Source: Halopenitus sp041821145 (GTDB lineage: Archaea; Halobacteriota; Halobacteria; Halobacteriales; Haloferacaceae). Taken from it: a stretch of DNA of 64,000 bases. Position 1 is the stretch's first letter. Every line of letters starts with the position of its first letter. A program made the position numbers and the translations under genes. Below are positions 43,598-52,323 of this stretch, piece after piece. The stretch covers positions 35,709-99,708 of the forward strand of contig NZ_JBGUBC010000012.1 of the NCBI RefSeq assembly GCF_041821145.1, written 5' to 3'. The notes under the pieces were generated by a model. It made no database searches and had not been told where the DNA came from. It saw only the letters and a list, made by a program, of their open reading frames with translations.

Positions 43598-45211
43598 ATG
43601 ATGACGGCAGTACGTTCGGCCCTCGGATTGTGCGTCCTCGTCCTCACGCTGGCCGTGATTCCGGTTCCGGCTATCGCGGGCGATCAGGTCATCGGATCCC
43701 CCGGAATCTCCGTCTATAGTCCGGACAACGAATTCGTCCCTGGACAGGAGGCATCCCTTCCGGTATACGTCTCGAATAACGGGAGACTCCGTCGAGGAGG
43801 GCCCGCTCCACACGTCGATCGTGTCACGACTGCTCGAGGAATGACGATCGACGTTCTCGACGACGGCTCCCCGATCGAAGTGAATACGGGCCGGTATCCG
43901 GTTGGCCGTGTCCCGGAAGGAACCCAGGGACCGATCCCGATCGCGATCACGATTCCTGAGGATGCGCAGCCAGGAACCTACGAGATCCCGGTTCGTGTGA
44001 GATACAGTTATACATCGCTCGTCGATTATAGCTCGACCACCCCGGAATACAACGACGCGTTTCGGAACCGCGTCCACACTCTCGAGATCACGATACGGGA
44101 CACCCCACGATTTGAAATAACTAACACCTCCTCGACGGCGAGGATCAACGGACAGGGAAATACGTCGGTCACGGTTCGCAACGTCGGTACTGAGCCCGCC
44201 ACCGACGCCACGCTCCAGTTCACATCGCCGAGCGAGGAGATCCGACTCGGAACGCCCTCACAGCGCTCCCATGGCTTTGCCTTCGTGAATACGTGGGAAC
44301 CGGGAGAATCCCACACGTTCGAGTTTACGACCAGCGTGACCGACAATGCAGTCTCCCGTGACTATCCGCTCACCTCGATCGTTTCCTACGAGGATCCCGA
44401 CGGCATCCCGCGGACCTCGGAAAACGCGACGGCCGGAATCACGCCGGGAGCGGAACAAACGTTCGCCGTCGAAGACGTTTCCGGCTCGCTTTACGTCGGT
44501 GAACCGGGGTCGATCAGTGGAACGGTGATCAATACGGGACCGACGACGATCGATAGTGCCGTCCTCGTCTTTTCCCCCGAAACTCCGACCATCGATCCCG
44601 TTGATACGACGGTTAGCCTGGGTCGACTCGAACCCGGCGAGAGTGACTCGTTCTCGTATGACCTCGACGTTGCAAAGCGGGCATCGGCGGGCGATCGACG
44701 GATGAACCTCACGGTTCGGTATCGCGATCCTCACGACGATCGACGAGTAAGCGACCCGATCGAACCGGTCGTGTCGATCTCACCGGAGCGAACGTGGCTT
44801 TCGGTGACGCCGGAGGACGCCACGTTCGAAACCGACACGGACAACCGGATGACGGTCCGTATTCAGCATACCGAACGCGTCCCGTTGCGGGATCTTCAAC
44901 TCCGACTCACTACTGACGATCCCTTCTCGACGGAATCGGGACTTGCCTATATCGAGCAACTCGATCCCGGCGACACCGAGACGGCTGCCTTCGAGGTCAC
45001 GGTCGATGAGGACGCAGTCGCGACGCAGTCGTCGGTCACGCTCAACGTCACCGCCGAGCGTCCGGATGAGGAGGAAATCGTCGTGGATACGTACGTGATT
45101 CCCGTGACCGTCAGGGAGGATACGGGGACGGATGACACCACGATCCTCGCTGCCGGTGCCTTCCTCCTGCTCGTCGTGCTTCTTGCGGGATGGTGGTGGC
45201 TTCGGTGGTGA
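43598..45211 (+). CDS. COG1361-like surface protein with signal peptide and C-terminal membrane anchor
   Basis: 537 residues. An N-terminal signal peptide (SALGLCVLVLTLAVIPVPA, cleavage near residue 28) starts it. Repeated beta-sandwich domains of the NEW3/CARDB type follow, with recurring cues such as GQGNTSVTVRNVGTEPATDA, GSISGTVINTGPTTIDSAVL and the LEPGESDSF-type phrase. A C-terminal helix (ILAAGAFLLLVVLLAGWWW) anchors it in the membrane. Similar proteins accompany archaeal exporters and may act as an outside partner. It is divergent from an ABC-2 transporter. The ATG after the first (MTAVRS) is an alternative start. Confidence 0.8.
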   Translation: MMTAVRSALGLCVLVLTLAVIPVPAIAGDQVIGSPGISVYSPDNEFVPGQEASLPVYVSNNGRLRRGGPAPHVDRVTTARGMTIDVLDDGSPIEVNTGRYPVGRVPEGTQGPIPIAITIPEDAQPGTYEIPVRVRYSYTSLVDYSSTTPEYNDAFRNRVHTLEITIRDTPRFEITNTSSTARINGQGNTSVTVRNVGTEPATDATLQFTSPSEEIRLGTPSQRSHGFAFVNTWEPGESHTFEFTTSVTDNAVSRDYPLTSIVSYEDPDGIPRTSENATAGITPGAEQTFAVEDVSGSLYVGEPGSISGTVINTGPTTIDSAVLVFSPETPTIDPVDTTVSLGRLEPGESDSFSYDLDVAKRASAGDRRMNLTVRYRDPHDDRRVSDPIEPVVSISPERTWLSVTPEDATFETDTDNRMTVRIQHTERVPLRDLQLRLTTDDPFSTESGLAYIEQLDPGDTETAAFEVTVDEDAVATQSSVTLNVTAERPDEEEIVVDTYVIPVTVREDTGTDDTTILAAGAFLLLVVLLAGWWWLRW

Positions 45212-45324
45212 CTGCCTTCGAGACCGACGCGCGACCGCGGGCGAAAGGACCGGAACGTCAATGGACACGCTCATGTTTCGCCGTTCACCGAACCGTTTAG
45301 TCGTTCGGCCCGGTTTCGATCGGT

Positions 45325-46365
45325 ATGCGATCGGTGATATTCTCCGAACACGGCGATCGTGACGTGATCGAGTACGGCGAGGTTCCGGACCCGGACCCGG
45401 CCGACGACGAGGTTCTGGTCGACGTCAAGGCCGGCGCGCTTAACCACCTCGACGTGTGGACGCGCCGCGGCCTGCCGGGGATCGATCTGGAGATGCCACA
45501 CACGCCGGGCAGCGACGCAGCCGGAGTCGTCGAGTCCGTCGGTGCGGACGTCGACCGCTTCGAGGCTGGCGATCACGTCGCCGTCTCGGCGGGCGTCTCC
45601 TGTGGGTCCTGTGAGTTCTGCCGTGACGGTGACCCCACGCTGTGTTATCGGTTTCAGATCATCGGGGAGCATCTTCCGGGCGTTCACGCGGAACGGGCGG
45701 CGGTCCCGGCGGACAACCTCGTTCCGGTCCCCGATCACGTCGACTGGGAGATCGCCGGGTCGGCCTCCCTCGTGTTCCAGACCGCCTGGCGGATGTTGCA
45801 CACGCGTGCGGACATCGAGGCGGGCGAACGCGTCCTCGTTCTCGGCGCCTCCGGCGGAGTCGGACACGCCGCGGTACAGATCGCGGATCACGCGGGCTGT
45901 GAGGTGTTTGCGACGGCTTCCAGTGAGGAGAAGCTCCGACATGCCGAGGACTGTGGCGCGGATCACGTCATCGACTACGAGGCGGACGACTTCGCCGAGG
46001 AGATCGCGGCCATGACCGACCGCCGCGGCGTCGACGTCGTCGTCGACCACGTCGGCGCGGCGACCTATCCCGACTCGATCGCATCGCTTGCGCGCGGCGG
46101 CCGACTCGTCACCTGCGGTGCGACGACCGGCCCGAATCCCGATGCGGGGCTGGATCGCATCTTCTGGAACCAGCTTTCGGTACTCGGCTCGACGATGGGG
46201 ACGCCCGGCGAGGTAGACGACGTCCTCGAACTCGTCTGGGACGGTACCTTCGAGCCGCGGATCCGGGAGGTCCGTCCGATGAGTGAGGCTGACGAGGCAC
46301 ATCGACTCCTGGAGGATCGTGAGGGCTTTGGGAAGGTAGTGGTAATACCCGACAGTGAGTTCTGA
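45325..46365 (+). CDS. Zinc-binding medium-chain dehydrogenase (second paralogue)
   Basis: 346 residues. The structural-zinc cluster reads CGSCEFCRDGDPTLC and the Rossmann motif VLGASGGVGHAAVQ. As in the 9215-10228 paralogue, the catalytic-zinc ligands look absent: HTPGSDAAG replaces the GHE motif and NHLDVW the first Cys. The two proteins share the STMGTxGE/D segment and a matching C-terminal layout, so one arose by duplication. Substrate unknown. A TATA-like gtttagt lies about 30 nt before the ATG. It overlaps the next gene by 11 nt. Confidence 0.82.
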   Translation: MRSVIFSEHGDRDVIEYGEVPDPDPADDEVLVDVKAGALNHLDVWTRRGLPGIDLEMPHTPGSDAAGVVESVGADVDRFEAGDHVAVSAGVSCGSCEFCRDGDPTLCYRFQIIGEHLPGVHAERAAVPADNLVPVPDHVDWEIAGSASLVFQTAWRMLHTRADIEAGERVLVLGASGGVGHAAVQIADHAGCEVFATASSEEKLRHAEDCGADHVIDYEADDFAEEIAAMTDRRGVDVVVDHVGAATYPDSIASLARGGRLVTCGATTGPNPDAGLDRIFWNQLSVLGSTMGTPGEVDDVLELVWDGTFEPRIREVRPMSEADEAHRLLEDREGFGKVVVIPDSEF

Positions 46366-46819
46366 CAGCACCGAGACCGCCCGTTCCGACCACGGGGCCG
46401 CTCCCGACCCCTCGAAGGCGGCTGCAGAACCCGCTCCGGGCGGGTTCGGCCGAGCCGGGTGGCTCCTCGCGGCGGCCGTGATCGGCTGTACGCTCGTGAT
46501 CCCCGGGATCATCTACGTCTATCCGTACGCGCTGGGCGTCCTCGATTTCGGCTTCTTTGGGGCGTACCTCGCCTTGCCGATGATCCCCGCCGTGCTGTTG
46601 GGATTGGTCGCGGTCTGGACCATGTCGGCGGCGACGTCCGATCACGCCGATCGGTCCGCCGAGCACACCGCTTCCGACGATGATCGCGGTGATGATGACG
46701 ATGGCACCTACGACGGATCTCGCGAGCCTGACGGCGCATCCGGCCTCGACGGCTCTCGCGACCGTGACGGTGTTCCCGACCCTGGCGACGCCTCTCCCTC
46801 CGACTACCGGGGCGAGTGA
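46355..46819 (+). CDS. Small haloarchaeal membrane protein with acidic tail
   Basis: 154 residues. An acidic N-terminus is followed by two transmembrane helices (WLLAAAVIGCTLVIPGIIYV and LALPMIPAVLLGLVAVWTM) and a long Asp/Ser/Gly-rich tail that is probably disordered. GTG start inside the dehydrogenase gene (11-nt overlap), which implies co-expression. I recognise no family. The tail composition is typical of haloarchaeal proteins exposed to the cytoplasm or medium. Confidence 0.65.
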   Translation: MSSDSTETARSDHGAAPDPSKAAAEPAPGGFGRAGWLLAAAVIGCTLVIPGIIYVYPYALGVLDFGFFGAYLALPMIPAVLLGLVAVWTMSAATSDHADRSAEHTASDDDRGDDDDGTYDGSREPDGASGLDGSRDRDGVPDPGDASPSDYRGE

Positions 46820-46926
46820 GTGGCGGTTGCTCTCGATCATGGCAGTCGGTCGTCGCTCGCTCGCCGTTGCTCGCTCGCCCTGGATCGACCGGTGACCCGC
46901 CGGCGGCACTGCCCGGATGACTCAAT

Positions 46927-46935
46927 CTTTAACAA
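46927..46935 (+). promoter_or_regulatory. TATA box of nikR
   Basis: ctttaacaa is centred about 27 nt before the nikR ATG. A second AT-rich stretch (gttaatata) touches the start codon itself. Confidence 0.5.
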
Positions 46936-46957
46936 CTCAAGGCGGCATAGTTAATAT

Positions 46958-47380
46958 ATGACCGTCGTCAGCGTTTCCATGCCCGAGGAGTTGTTGGAAC
47001 GGATCGACCGGTTCGCCGATGACCACGGCTATACCGGCCGCAGCGAGGTCGTCCGCGAATCGGCACGAAACCTCCTCGGGGAGTTCGAGGACGCCCGCTT
47101 GGAGGATCGGGAGTTGATGGCCGTCGTCACCGTATTGTTCAACTACGAGACCACGAGCGTCGAGGAGCGTATGATGCGGCTTCGACATGAACACGACCGG
47201 CTCGTCGCATCCAACTTCCACAGCCACGTCGGCGCCCACTACTGTATGGAGCTTTTCGTCCTGGAGGGACAGTTAGAGGAGATATCCTCGTTCGTCGGCA
47301 AGATCCGCGCGACACAGGACACGCTCTCGGTCGATTACAGCGTGATGCCCGTCGACGAGTTCGGCCCCATTACCCCATAG
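46958..47380 (+). CDS. nikR: NikR-family nickel-responsive transcriptional regulator
   Basis: 140 residues. An N-terminal ribbon-helix-helix (VVSVSMPEELLERIDRFADDHGYTGRSE) leads to the ACT-like NikR domain. The nickel ligands are recognisable: a His in RHEHD, then His-x-His in NFHSHVGAHYC and the Cys in HYC. Tetrameric NikR represses nickel uptake genes when nickel is bound. No nickel transporter lies within the window, so its target is elsewhere. The start agrees with the TATA spacing. Confidence 0.9.
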   Translation: MTVVSVSMPEELLERIDRFADDHGYTGRSEVVRESARNLLGEFEDARLEDRELMAVVTVLFNYETTSVEERMMRLRHEHDRLVASNFHSHVGAHYCMELFVLEGQLEEISSFVGKIRATQDTLSVDYSVMPVDEFGPITP

Positions 47381-47502
47381 TGACTCCAGCGCTGCAGGGC
47401 TGAGCGTTATCGATCCGGGGACGATCGTTGCGGTTCCCCGCCGCGATCGCCCGCGGTAGGCCAGTCGGAAACGTAAAGAGCGCACGCCGGCTAACTGCCG
47501 CC

Positions 47503-47991
47503 ATGGCGGACTGTCCACTCGCGGATGACTGCCCGAGTTTCGAAGAACGGATTCAGGGGATGGGCTGTCAACACTACGGCAACCGCGGGGGCGCCGAGTG
47601 GTGTCAACACTACGATATGCCGATCCATGAGTTGAAACGCCAGCCCGTCCAACCCGGCGAGGAAGTCGTCGTCGAGGTCGACGATATCCACGAAAGCGGG
47701 GCGGGAGTCGGCCGTACTGAGGACGGATTCATCGTTCTCGTCGAGGGTCTGCTCCCACCGGCACGCGCCAAGGTACGGATTCACCGCGTCAAGTCGAATC
47801 ACGCCACCTCCAAGAAGATCGTCGATCGGCTCCCTCTCGAGGACGAGGCGGAGGAAGACGAGACGGACGAGGAAAGCGAGGAGGGCGAGGACGAGGCGGA
47901 GGAAGACGAAGAGGACGAGGACGACTCACAGGAGGAACGCAGCGGCATTACCCGCGAGCGTCTCGGCAGCCGCGAGAACTTCTGGGGCTGA
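47503..47991 (+). CDS. TRAM-domain protein with N-terminal Cys cluster
   Basis: 162 residues. A Cys-rich head (CPLADDCPSFEERIQGMGCQ, then WCQHYD) may bind metal. The TRAM domain follows (VVEVDDIHESGAGVGRTEDG, VEGLLPPARAKVRIHRVK), a small beta-barrel that binds RNA. The tail is almost all Glu and Asp. Haloarchaea have several small TRAM proteins that may act as RNA chaperones; this role is inferred. Start MADCPLADD at 47503 puts the first Cys at residue 4. Confidence 0.78.
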   Translation: MADCPLADDCPSFEERIQGMGCQHYGNRGGAEWCQHYDMPIHELKRQPVQPGEEVVVEVDDIHESGAGVGRTEDGFIVLVEGLLPPARAKVRIHRVKSNHATSKKIVDRLPLEDEAEEDETDEESEEGEDEAEEDEEDEDDSQEERSGITRERLGSRENFWG

Positions 47992-48070
47992 TAGTCCCAC
48001 TCCTCCGTTCGGAGGATGCAACGACAGTCCGTACTGTACCTTTTTCCGCCCGCATCCCTTCCCGACAGAC

Positions 48071-48652
48071 ATGGATGCAGACGACGGCACAGGCGACGTC
48101 GATCGAGGCGCGGACCGCGTGGATTTCGGCGACGATGTGGATGAGTCCGCCGACGGTCCCGGCGATCTCGGGTCCTCCGAGGGAGCCAATACGATCGATG
48201 CCGGATCCGTCGATGCGCTGCTCGAACGAACGGGGTTTCGACCCGACGAGAGCGTGCTCACCCGTCGCCAGGCCGAGGTACTCGTGTTGCGCGAACGCGG
48301 AATGAAGCAGTCGGACATCGCCGACGTGCTCGGCACCTCGCGTGCGAACGTTTCGAGCGTGGAATCGAGCGCGCGTGAGAACGTCGAGAAGGCCCGCGAG
48401 ACGGTGGCGTTCGCCGAGGCGCTCACGGCACCGGTCCGCGTCGAGATCCCCAACGACACCGACCTCTACGATGTCCCGGGGCTGGTCTACGACGCCTGCG
48501 ATGGCGCCGGCGTGAAGGTCAACCATACCGCCCCGGAGCTGATGAAGGCCGTCGGCGATGCCGCCGGCGACGCCGTTCACGGACGTGAGATCCGACGGCG
48601 GCTCTTCGTCACCGTGGGTCACGATGGAGCCGTTCGCGTTCGGCGTCCCTGA
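48071..48652 (+). CDS. Tfx family DNA-binding protein
   Basis: 193 residues. After a 50-residue acidic head comes a HTH (LTRRQAEVLVLRERGMKQSD, then VLGTSRANVSSVE), the hallmark of the Tfx family. Its C-terminal domain (VPGLVYDACDGAGVKVNHTA and following) also fits. Tfx was described as an activator of a molybdenum formylmethanofuran dehydrogenase operon in a methanogen; targets in haloarchaea are unknown. Upstream acidic residues are typical halophilic padding. It converges with the amidohydrolase gene. Confidence 0.82.
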   Translation: MDADDGTGDVDRGADRVDFGDDVDESADGPGDLGSSEGANTIDAGSVDALLERTGFRPDESVLTRRQAEVLVLRERGMKQSDIADVLGTSRANVSSVESSARENVEKARETVAFAEALTAPVRVEIPNDTDLYDVPGLVYDACDGAGVKVNHTAPELMKAVGDAAGDAVHGREIRRRLFVTVGHDGAVRVRRP

Positions 48653-48679
48653 GGTCCCTCTCCCGCGGCGGATCGCCCG

Positions 48680-49984
48680 CTAGATCCGGTCTGCGATCCG
48701 TTTTGCGTGCCGGTTTGCTCGGTGGCGGATCGCCTCGGCGTCTACCCCGACGTGCTCGCCGTCCGCATACCGGACTGTTCCATCGACCATCGTGAAAACG
48801 ACGTCGTCGCCATGGGCCGCGTACACGAGGTGTGAGATCGGGTCGTGGATCGGGGTCGTCCGTGCGTGTGCAGTTGTCATCCCGATCAAGTCCGCCCGGT
48901 AGCCCTCACGAAGTGCGCCGATACGGTCGAATCCGGCCGCCCGGGAGCCCCCTTCCGTCGCCATACGGAGGACGGCCTCCGCGGGCAATCGGGTGGGATC
49001 GAGCGCGTCGACCTTGCCGAGGAGGCTCGCCTGTCGCATTTCGGTGAATGGATCGAGCGTGTTGTTACACGGCGGTCCATCGTTACCGAGTGCGACCGTG
49101 ATCCCCCGATCGAGGTACTCCGCGATCGGAGCGATCCCGCTTGCAAGCTTCATGTTCGAGGAGGGGCAGTGGGTGACGACCGTGTCCGTCTCCGCGAGCA
49201 ACTCCCGTTCGCCCTCGTCGGTGTGGACACAGTGAGCGAGGGTAACGTCCGGTCCCGTCAGGCCGACCGCGTCGAGAAAGCGGAGGTTCGAGGTTCCCGT
49301 TCGCGATTCGACCGCGGCGATCTCCTCGCGGTTCTCGCTTGCGTGTGTGTGAATCCGGATGCCATCGTGACGATCGGCCAGCTCTCGACAGCCGCGCAGA
49401 CAGGCCTCGGTACAGGAGAGCGCGAATCGCGGCGTAACCGCGTATCGGAGCCTCCCGTCGGCGGCGCCGTGGTACTCGTGGATCAGCGATTCGGTCTCCG
49501 CGAGCGCGGTCTCCGTGTCCTGTTCGAGCCCCTCCGGCGAATCGGCGTCCATGAGGACCTTCCCCAGCCGAGCGCGGATCCCGAGGTCACGTGCGGCCTC
49601 GAAGGCGGCCGACGAGTGGTGGACCGTGAGGTGATCGACGACGGTCGTCGTCCCCGATTCGAGACATTCGAGATACCCGAGTTCGGCGGCCGCCCGGGTC
49701 GCGTCCGCGTCCATCTCGGCCTCCATCGGAAGGACGCGATCGAAGAGCCACTCGAGGAGCGCGGCGTCGTCGGCGATCCCTCGCCCGATCGACTGTACCG
49801 AGTGGACGTGTGCGCCGACCAGTCCTGGGGCGATCAGGTCGAACTCGCGTCGCTCGTGGTCGGGGTAGCGGTCCGACAGGTCCTCACGGTCGCCAACGGC
49901 CGTGATCGTTTCTTCGCTTATGACTACGGCGCCGTCCTCGATGATCGTCTCGGCGTCCGCCACGACCGTTCCTGTGATCAACAT
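48680..49984 (-). CDS. Amidohydrolase (MTA/SAH or nucleobase deaminase family)
   Basis: 434 residues. Metal motif GAHVHSVQS, then HTHASENREE, TLAHCVHTDE and LGNDGPPCNN show the TrzF/SsnA-type deaminase subfamily of the amidohydrolase superfamily. The later phrase CPSSNMKLASGIAPI is typical. Likely substrates include S-adenosylhomocysteine, methylthioadenosine, 5'-deoxyadenosine or guanine derivatives; the sequence alone does not decide. Start MLITGTVVADAET at 49984 is typical for the family, though an in-frame GTG 45 nt upstream is possible. Confidence 0.82.
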   Translation of the reverse strand: MLITGTVVADAETIIEDGAVVISEETITAVGDREDLSDRYPDHERREFDLIAPGLVGAHVHSVQSIGRGIADDAALLEWLFDRVLPMEAEMDADATRAAAELGYLECLESGTTTVVDHLTVHHSSAAFEAARDLGIRARLGKVLMDADSPEGLEQDTETALAETESLIHEYHGAADGRLRYAVTPRFALSCTEACLRGCRELADRHDGIRIHTHASENREEIAAVESRTGTSNLRFLDAVGLTGPDVTLAHCVHTDEGERELLAETDTVVTHCPSSNMKLASGIAPIAEYLDRGITVALGNDGPPCNNTLDPFTEMRQASLLGKVDALDPTRLPAEAVLRMATEGGSRAAGFDRIGALREGYRADLIGMTTAHARTTPIHDPISHLVYAAHGDDVVFTMVDGTVRYADGEHVGVDAEAIRHRANRHAKRIADRI

Positions 49985-50163
49985 CCCGACTAGAGGAGGA
50001 CCCGAACGGGCAAGAGGTTGTTCGTTCACACTGCTCGCGGTTCCGGTGCCGACCGTTTGCCGGCCCCGATCCGATCAGCCAACGGGCTTGCGTCCCCCAC
50101 GTGGAGCCGGTTCGACGGGGTCGAATGGGCAGCGTTTTCCCGATGCCGGACCGATCCGGACGT

Positions 50164-50727
50164 ATGACGGAAGACGATTCAGAGAACCCGACGGCGACGA
50201 TCCACACCACTCACGGCGACATCGAAGTCGAACTCTTCGCCGAGCGTGCCCCGCGGACCGTCGAGAATTTCATCGGACTGGCCGAGGGCGCAAACGACTA
50301 CGAGAACACCGAGATCGCCCCCGGAACCGGCGCCTGGGAGGACCCCGAGTCGGGCGAAAAACGGATCGATCCGCTGTATTCCGACGTCGCCTTCCACCGC
50401 ATCATCGACGACTTCATGATCCAGGGTGGCGACCCGACGGAAACCGGTCGCGGCGGTCCGGGCTACCAGTTCGACGACGAGTTCCACGACGATCTCGGCC
50501 ACGACGGCCCGGGAATCCTTTCGATGGCCAACTCCGGTCCCGACACCAACGGATCGCAGTTCTTCATCACCCTCGACGCCCAGCCCCACCTCGACGGTCG
50601 CCACTCCGTCTTCGGACAGGTCACGGACGGGATGGACGTCGTCGAAGAGATCGGTTCGCTCCCGACCGACCGACAGGACGCGCCGATGCCGGATGTGGCG
50701 ATCGAGTCGATCGACGTCGATCAATAA
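50164..50727 (+). CDS. Cyclophilin-type peptidylprolyl isomerase
   Basis: 187 residues. Catalytic core: VAFHRIIDDFMIQGGDPT with the active Arg, GSQFFITLDAQPHLDGRHSV, FGQVTDGMDVVE. An about 20-residue insertion between ENFIGLAEG and the catalytic Arg (APGTGAWEDPESGEKRIDPL) is common in haloarchaeal cyclophilins. It speeds proline isomerisation during folding in the cytoplasm. The ATG MTEDDSENP at 50164 is chosen from several in-frame starts because it precedes the folded core directly. Confidence 0.9.
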   Translation: MTEDDSENPTATIHTTHGDIEVELFAERAPRTVENFIGLAEGANDYENTEIAPGTGAWEDPESGEKRIDPLYSDVAFHRIIDDFMIQGGDPTETGRGGPGYQFDDEFHDDLGHDGPGILSMANSGPDTNGSQFFITLDAQPHLDGRHSVFGQVTDGMDVVEEIGSLPTDRQDAPMPDVAIESIDVDQ

Positions 50728-50797
50728 TCGATTCGGTTCGCGGCTTGGAACGCTGCTTGGATGGTCGAGTGACGGTGCGGTAGTCCGGTGCGCTTCC

Positions 50798-51247
50798 TTA
50801 CTCGACCGCCGTTTTCACGATCGTGACGGGATCGCTTGCTCGACGAGCCACGCGTTCGGTCACGGAGCCGAGGAGCTGGCGGTATTCGCCCGAGCGCTCC
50901 TTCGTGCCCATCACGATGAGATCGATGTTCTCCTCGTCGATGTATTCGAGGATCGTCTCGTGAGGCTCGCCATGGACCACCTCGGTCACGACCGGTTCGA
51001 CGCCGGCGTCGGTCGCCTCCGCCCCGATCTGGTCGACCGTTTCCCGTCCGAATTCCTCGAGGGTCCGTTCGACCCCCTCGAACTCGTGGACGAACTCGTC
51101 CCCGGGATAGGCGTTGATCACACCGTCGTCGACCACGAAAAGGACGTGTAAGGCGGCGTCGTATCGCTTCGCGGCGTCGATCGCGTGTTCGGCCGCCCGG
51201 TCGACGCCCTCGCTCCCGTCGGTCGGCAACAGGATTCGATCGTACAT
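50798..51247 (-). CDS. Universal stress protein (UspA family)
   Basis: 149 residues, one Usp domain. RILLPTDGSEGVDRAAEHAI opens the fold, and LIVMGTKERSGEYRQLLGSV carries the ATP-binding G-x2-G-x9-GS pattern. ATP-binding Usp proteins are dimers associated with stress and energy state. The gene is monocistronic, downstream of mdh on the same strand with a 51-nt gap. Confidence 0.88.
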   Translation of the reverse strand: MYDRILLPTDGSEGVDRAAEHAIDAAKRYDAALHVLFVVDDGVINAYPGDEFVHEFEGVERTLEEFGRETVDQIGAEATDAGVEPVVTEVVHGEPHETILEYIDEENIDLIVMGTKERSGEYRQLLGSVTERVARRASDPVTIVKTAVE

Positions 51248-51298
51248 CGAGTAACCGTTCGTCCGGCCGTCGCTTAAAAGTATGCGAGGCCGCGTCCG

Positions 51299-52213
51299 TT
51301 ATACGATCTTCGTATACTGTTCGGAGAGCTTCGTTGCGGCCTCCGCCATCAGGTCACGCTCGTAGTCGTCGAGATCCCACTCGACGACTTCCTCGACGCC
51401 GTTCGAGCCGAGCCTGGCGGGAACGCCGAAGGCGGTATCCTCGTGGCCGTACTCGCCGTCGAGAACGACCGAACACGGAAGCACCTCGCCGGTGTCCCGC
51501 AGGATCGCCTCAACGACGTGGGCGACGCCCGTGGCCGGGCCCCATTGGGTTGCCCCCTTGCGCTCGATGACGTCCATCGCCGACTCCTGGAGATCGCCCA
51601 GGATCGCCTCGCGCTCGTCGGGATCGAAGCCCGGATCACGGCCGTCGACGCGCACTTTCGAGAAGACTGGAACCTGTGCGTCGCCGTGCTCGCCGAGGAT
51701 GGTCGCCTCCACGTTCTTGACGGGCGCCTCGAAGCGCTCCGAGAGAACGTATCGGAAGCGAGCCGAATCGAGCCGTCCGCCAAATCCGACGACTGCGTTG
51801 CGGTCGCGATCGCCGACCTCGTAGAGGTGACGGTTGAGGAGGTCGACCGGATTCGAGGTGGTTACGGTCACGAAATCGTCGTTGTACTCGGCGATCGACG
51901 ACCCGATGTCCGCCATGATCGGCGCGTTGTCGCCGGCGAGATCGATCCGCGTCTGGCCGGGCTGGCGTGGGATCCCGGCGGTGATCACGACCACGTCCGA
52001 CCCGGCGGTGGCCTCGTAGCCGCCCTGTCGAACCGTTGTGTTCGAGTCGTAGGCGACGCCGTGGTTGACGTCGGCCGCCTGTCCGATCGTCTCCGGCTCC
52101 TTGTCGGGGATGTCAACGAAGACGAGCTCGTCCGCGATATCCCGCAGCGCGATGTCGTATCCGGCGGCGGCGCCGACGGTCCCGGCAGCGCCGACCACGC
52201 TTACTTTGGTCAT
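51299..52213 (-). CDS. mdh: Malate dehydrogenase (LDH-like)
   Basis: 304 residues, as in characterised haloarchaeal enzymes. NAD motif GAAGTVGAAAGYDI, Asp in FVDIPDK, the specificity loop GIPRQPGQTR with the malate-selecting Arg, and catalytic His in GEHGDAQVP. It catalyses the malate-oxaloacetate step of the citric acid cycle. The many surface Asp/Glu residues are typical of the tetrameric, salt-dependent halophilic enzyme. Confidence 0.94.
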   Translation of the reverse strand: MTKVSVVGAAGTVGAAAGYDIALRDIADELVFVDIPDKEPETIGQAADVNHGVAYDSNTTVRQGGYEATAGSDVVVITAGIPRQPGQTRIDLAGDNAPIMADIGSSIAEYNDDFVTVTTSNPVDLLNRHLYEVGDRDRNAVVGFGGRLDSARFRYVLSERFEAPVKNVEATILGEHGDAQVPVFSKVRVDGRDPGFDPDEREAILGDLQESAMDVIERKGATQWGPATGVAHVVEAILRDTGEVLPCSVVLDGEYGHEDTAFGVPARLGSNGVEEVVEWDLDDYERDLMAEAATKLSEQYTKIV

Positions 52214-52323
52214 GCCGTCTGAAGGGGGGAGCGGAATCCCCCTAATCGTTTCGACGAACGGCTACACCGAGACGCGACTGAAGATAGAGGGACGAGCCGT
52301 CTCGTCTCGGTGGGGCCCGACGC

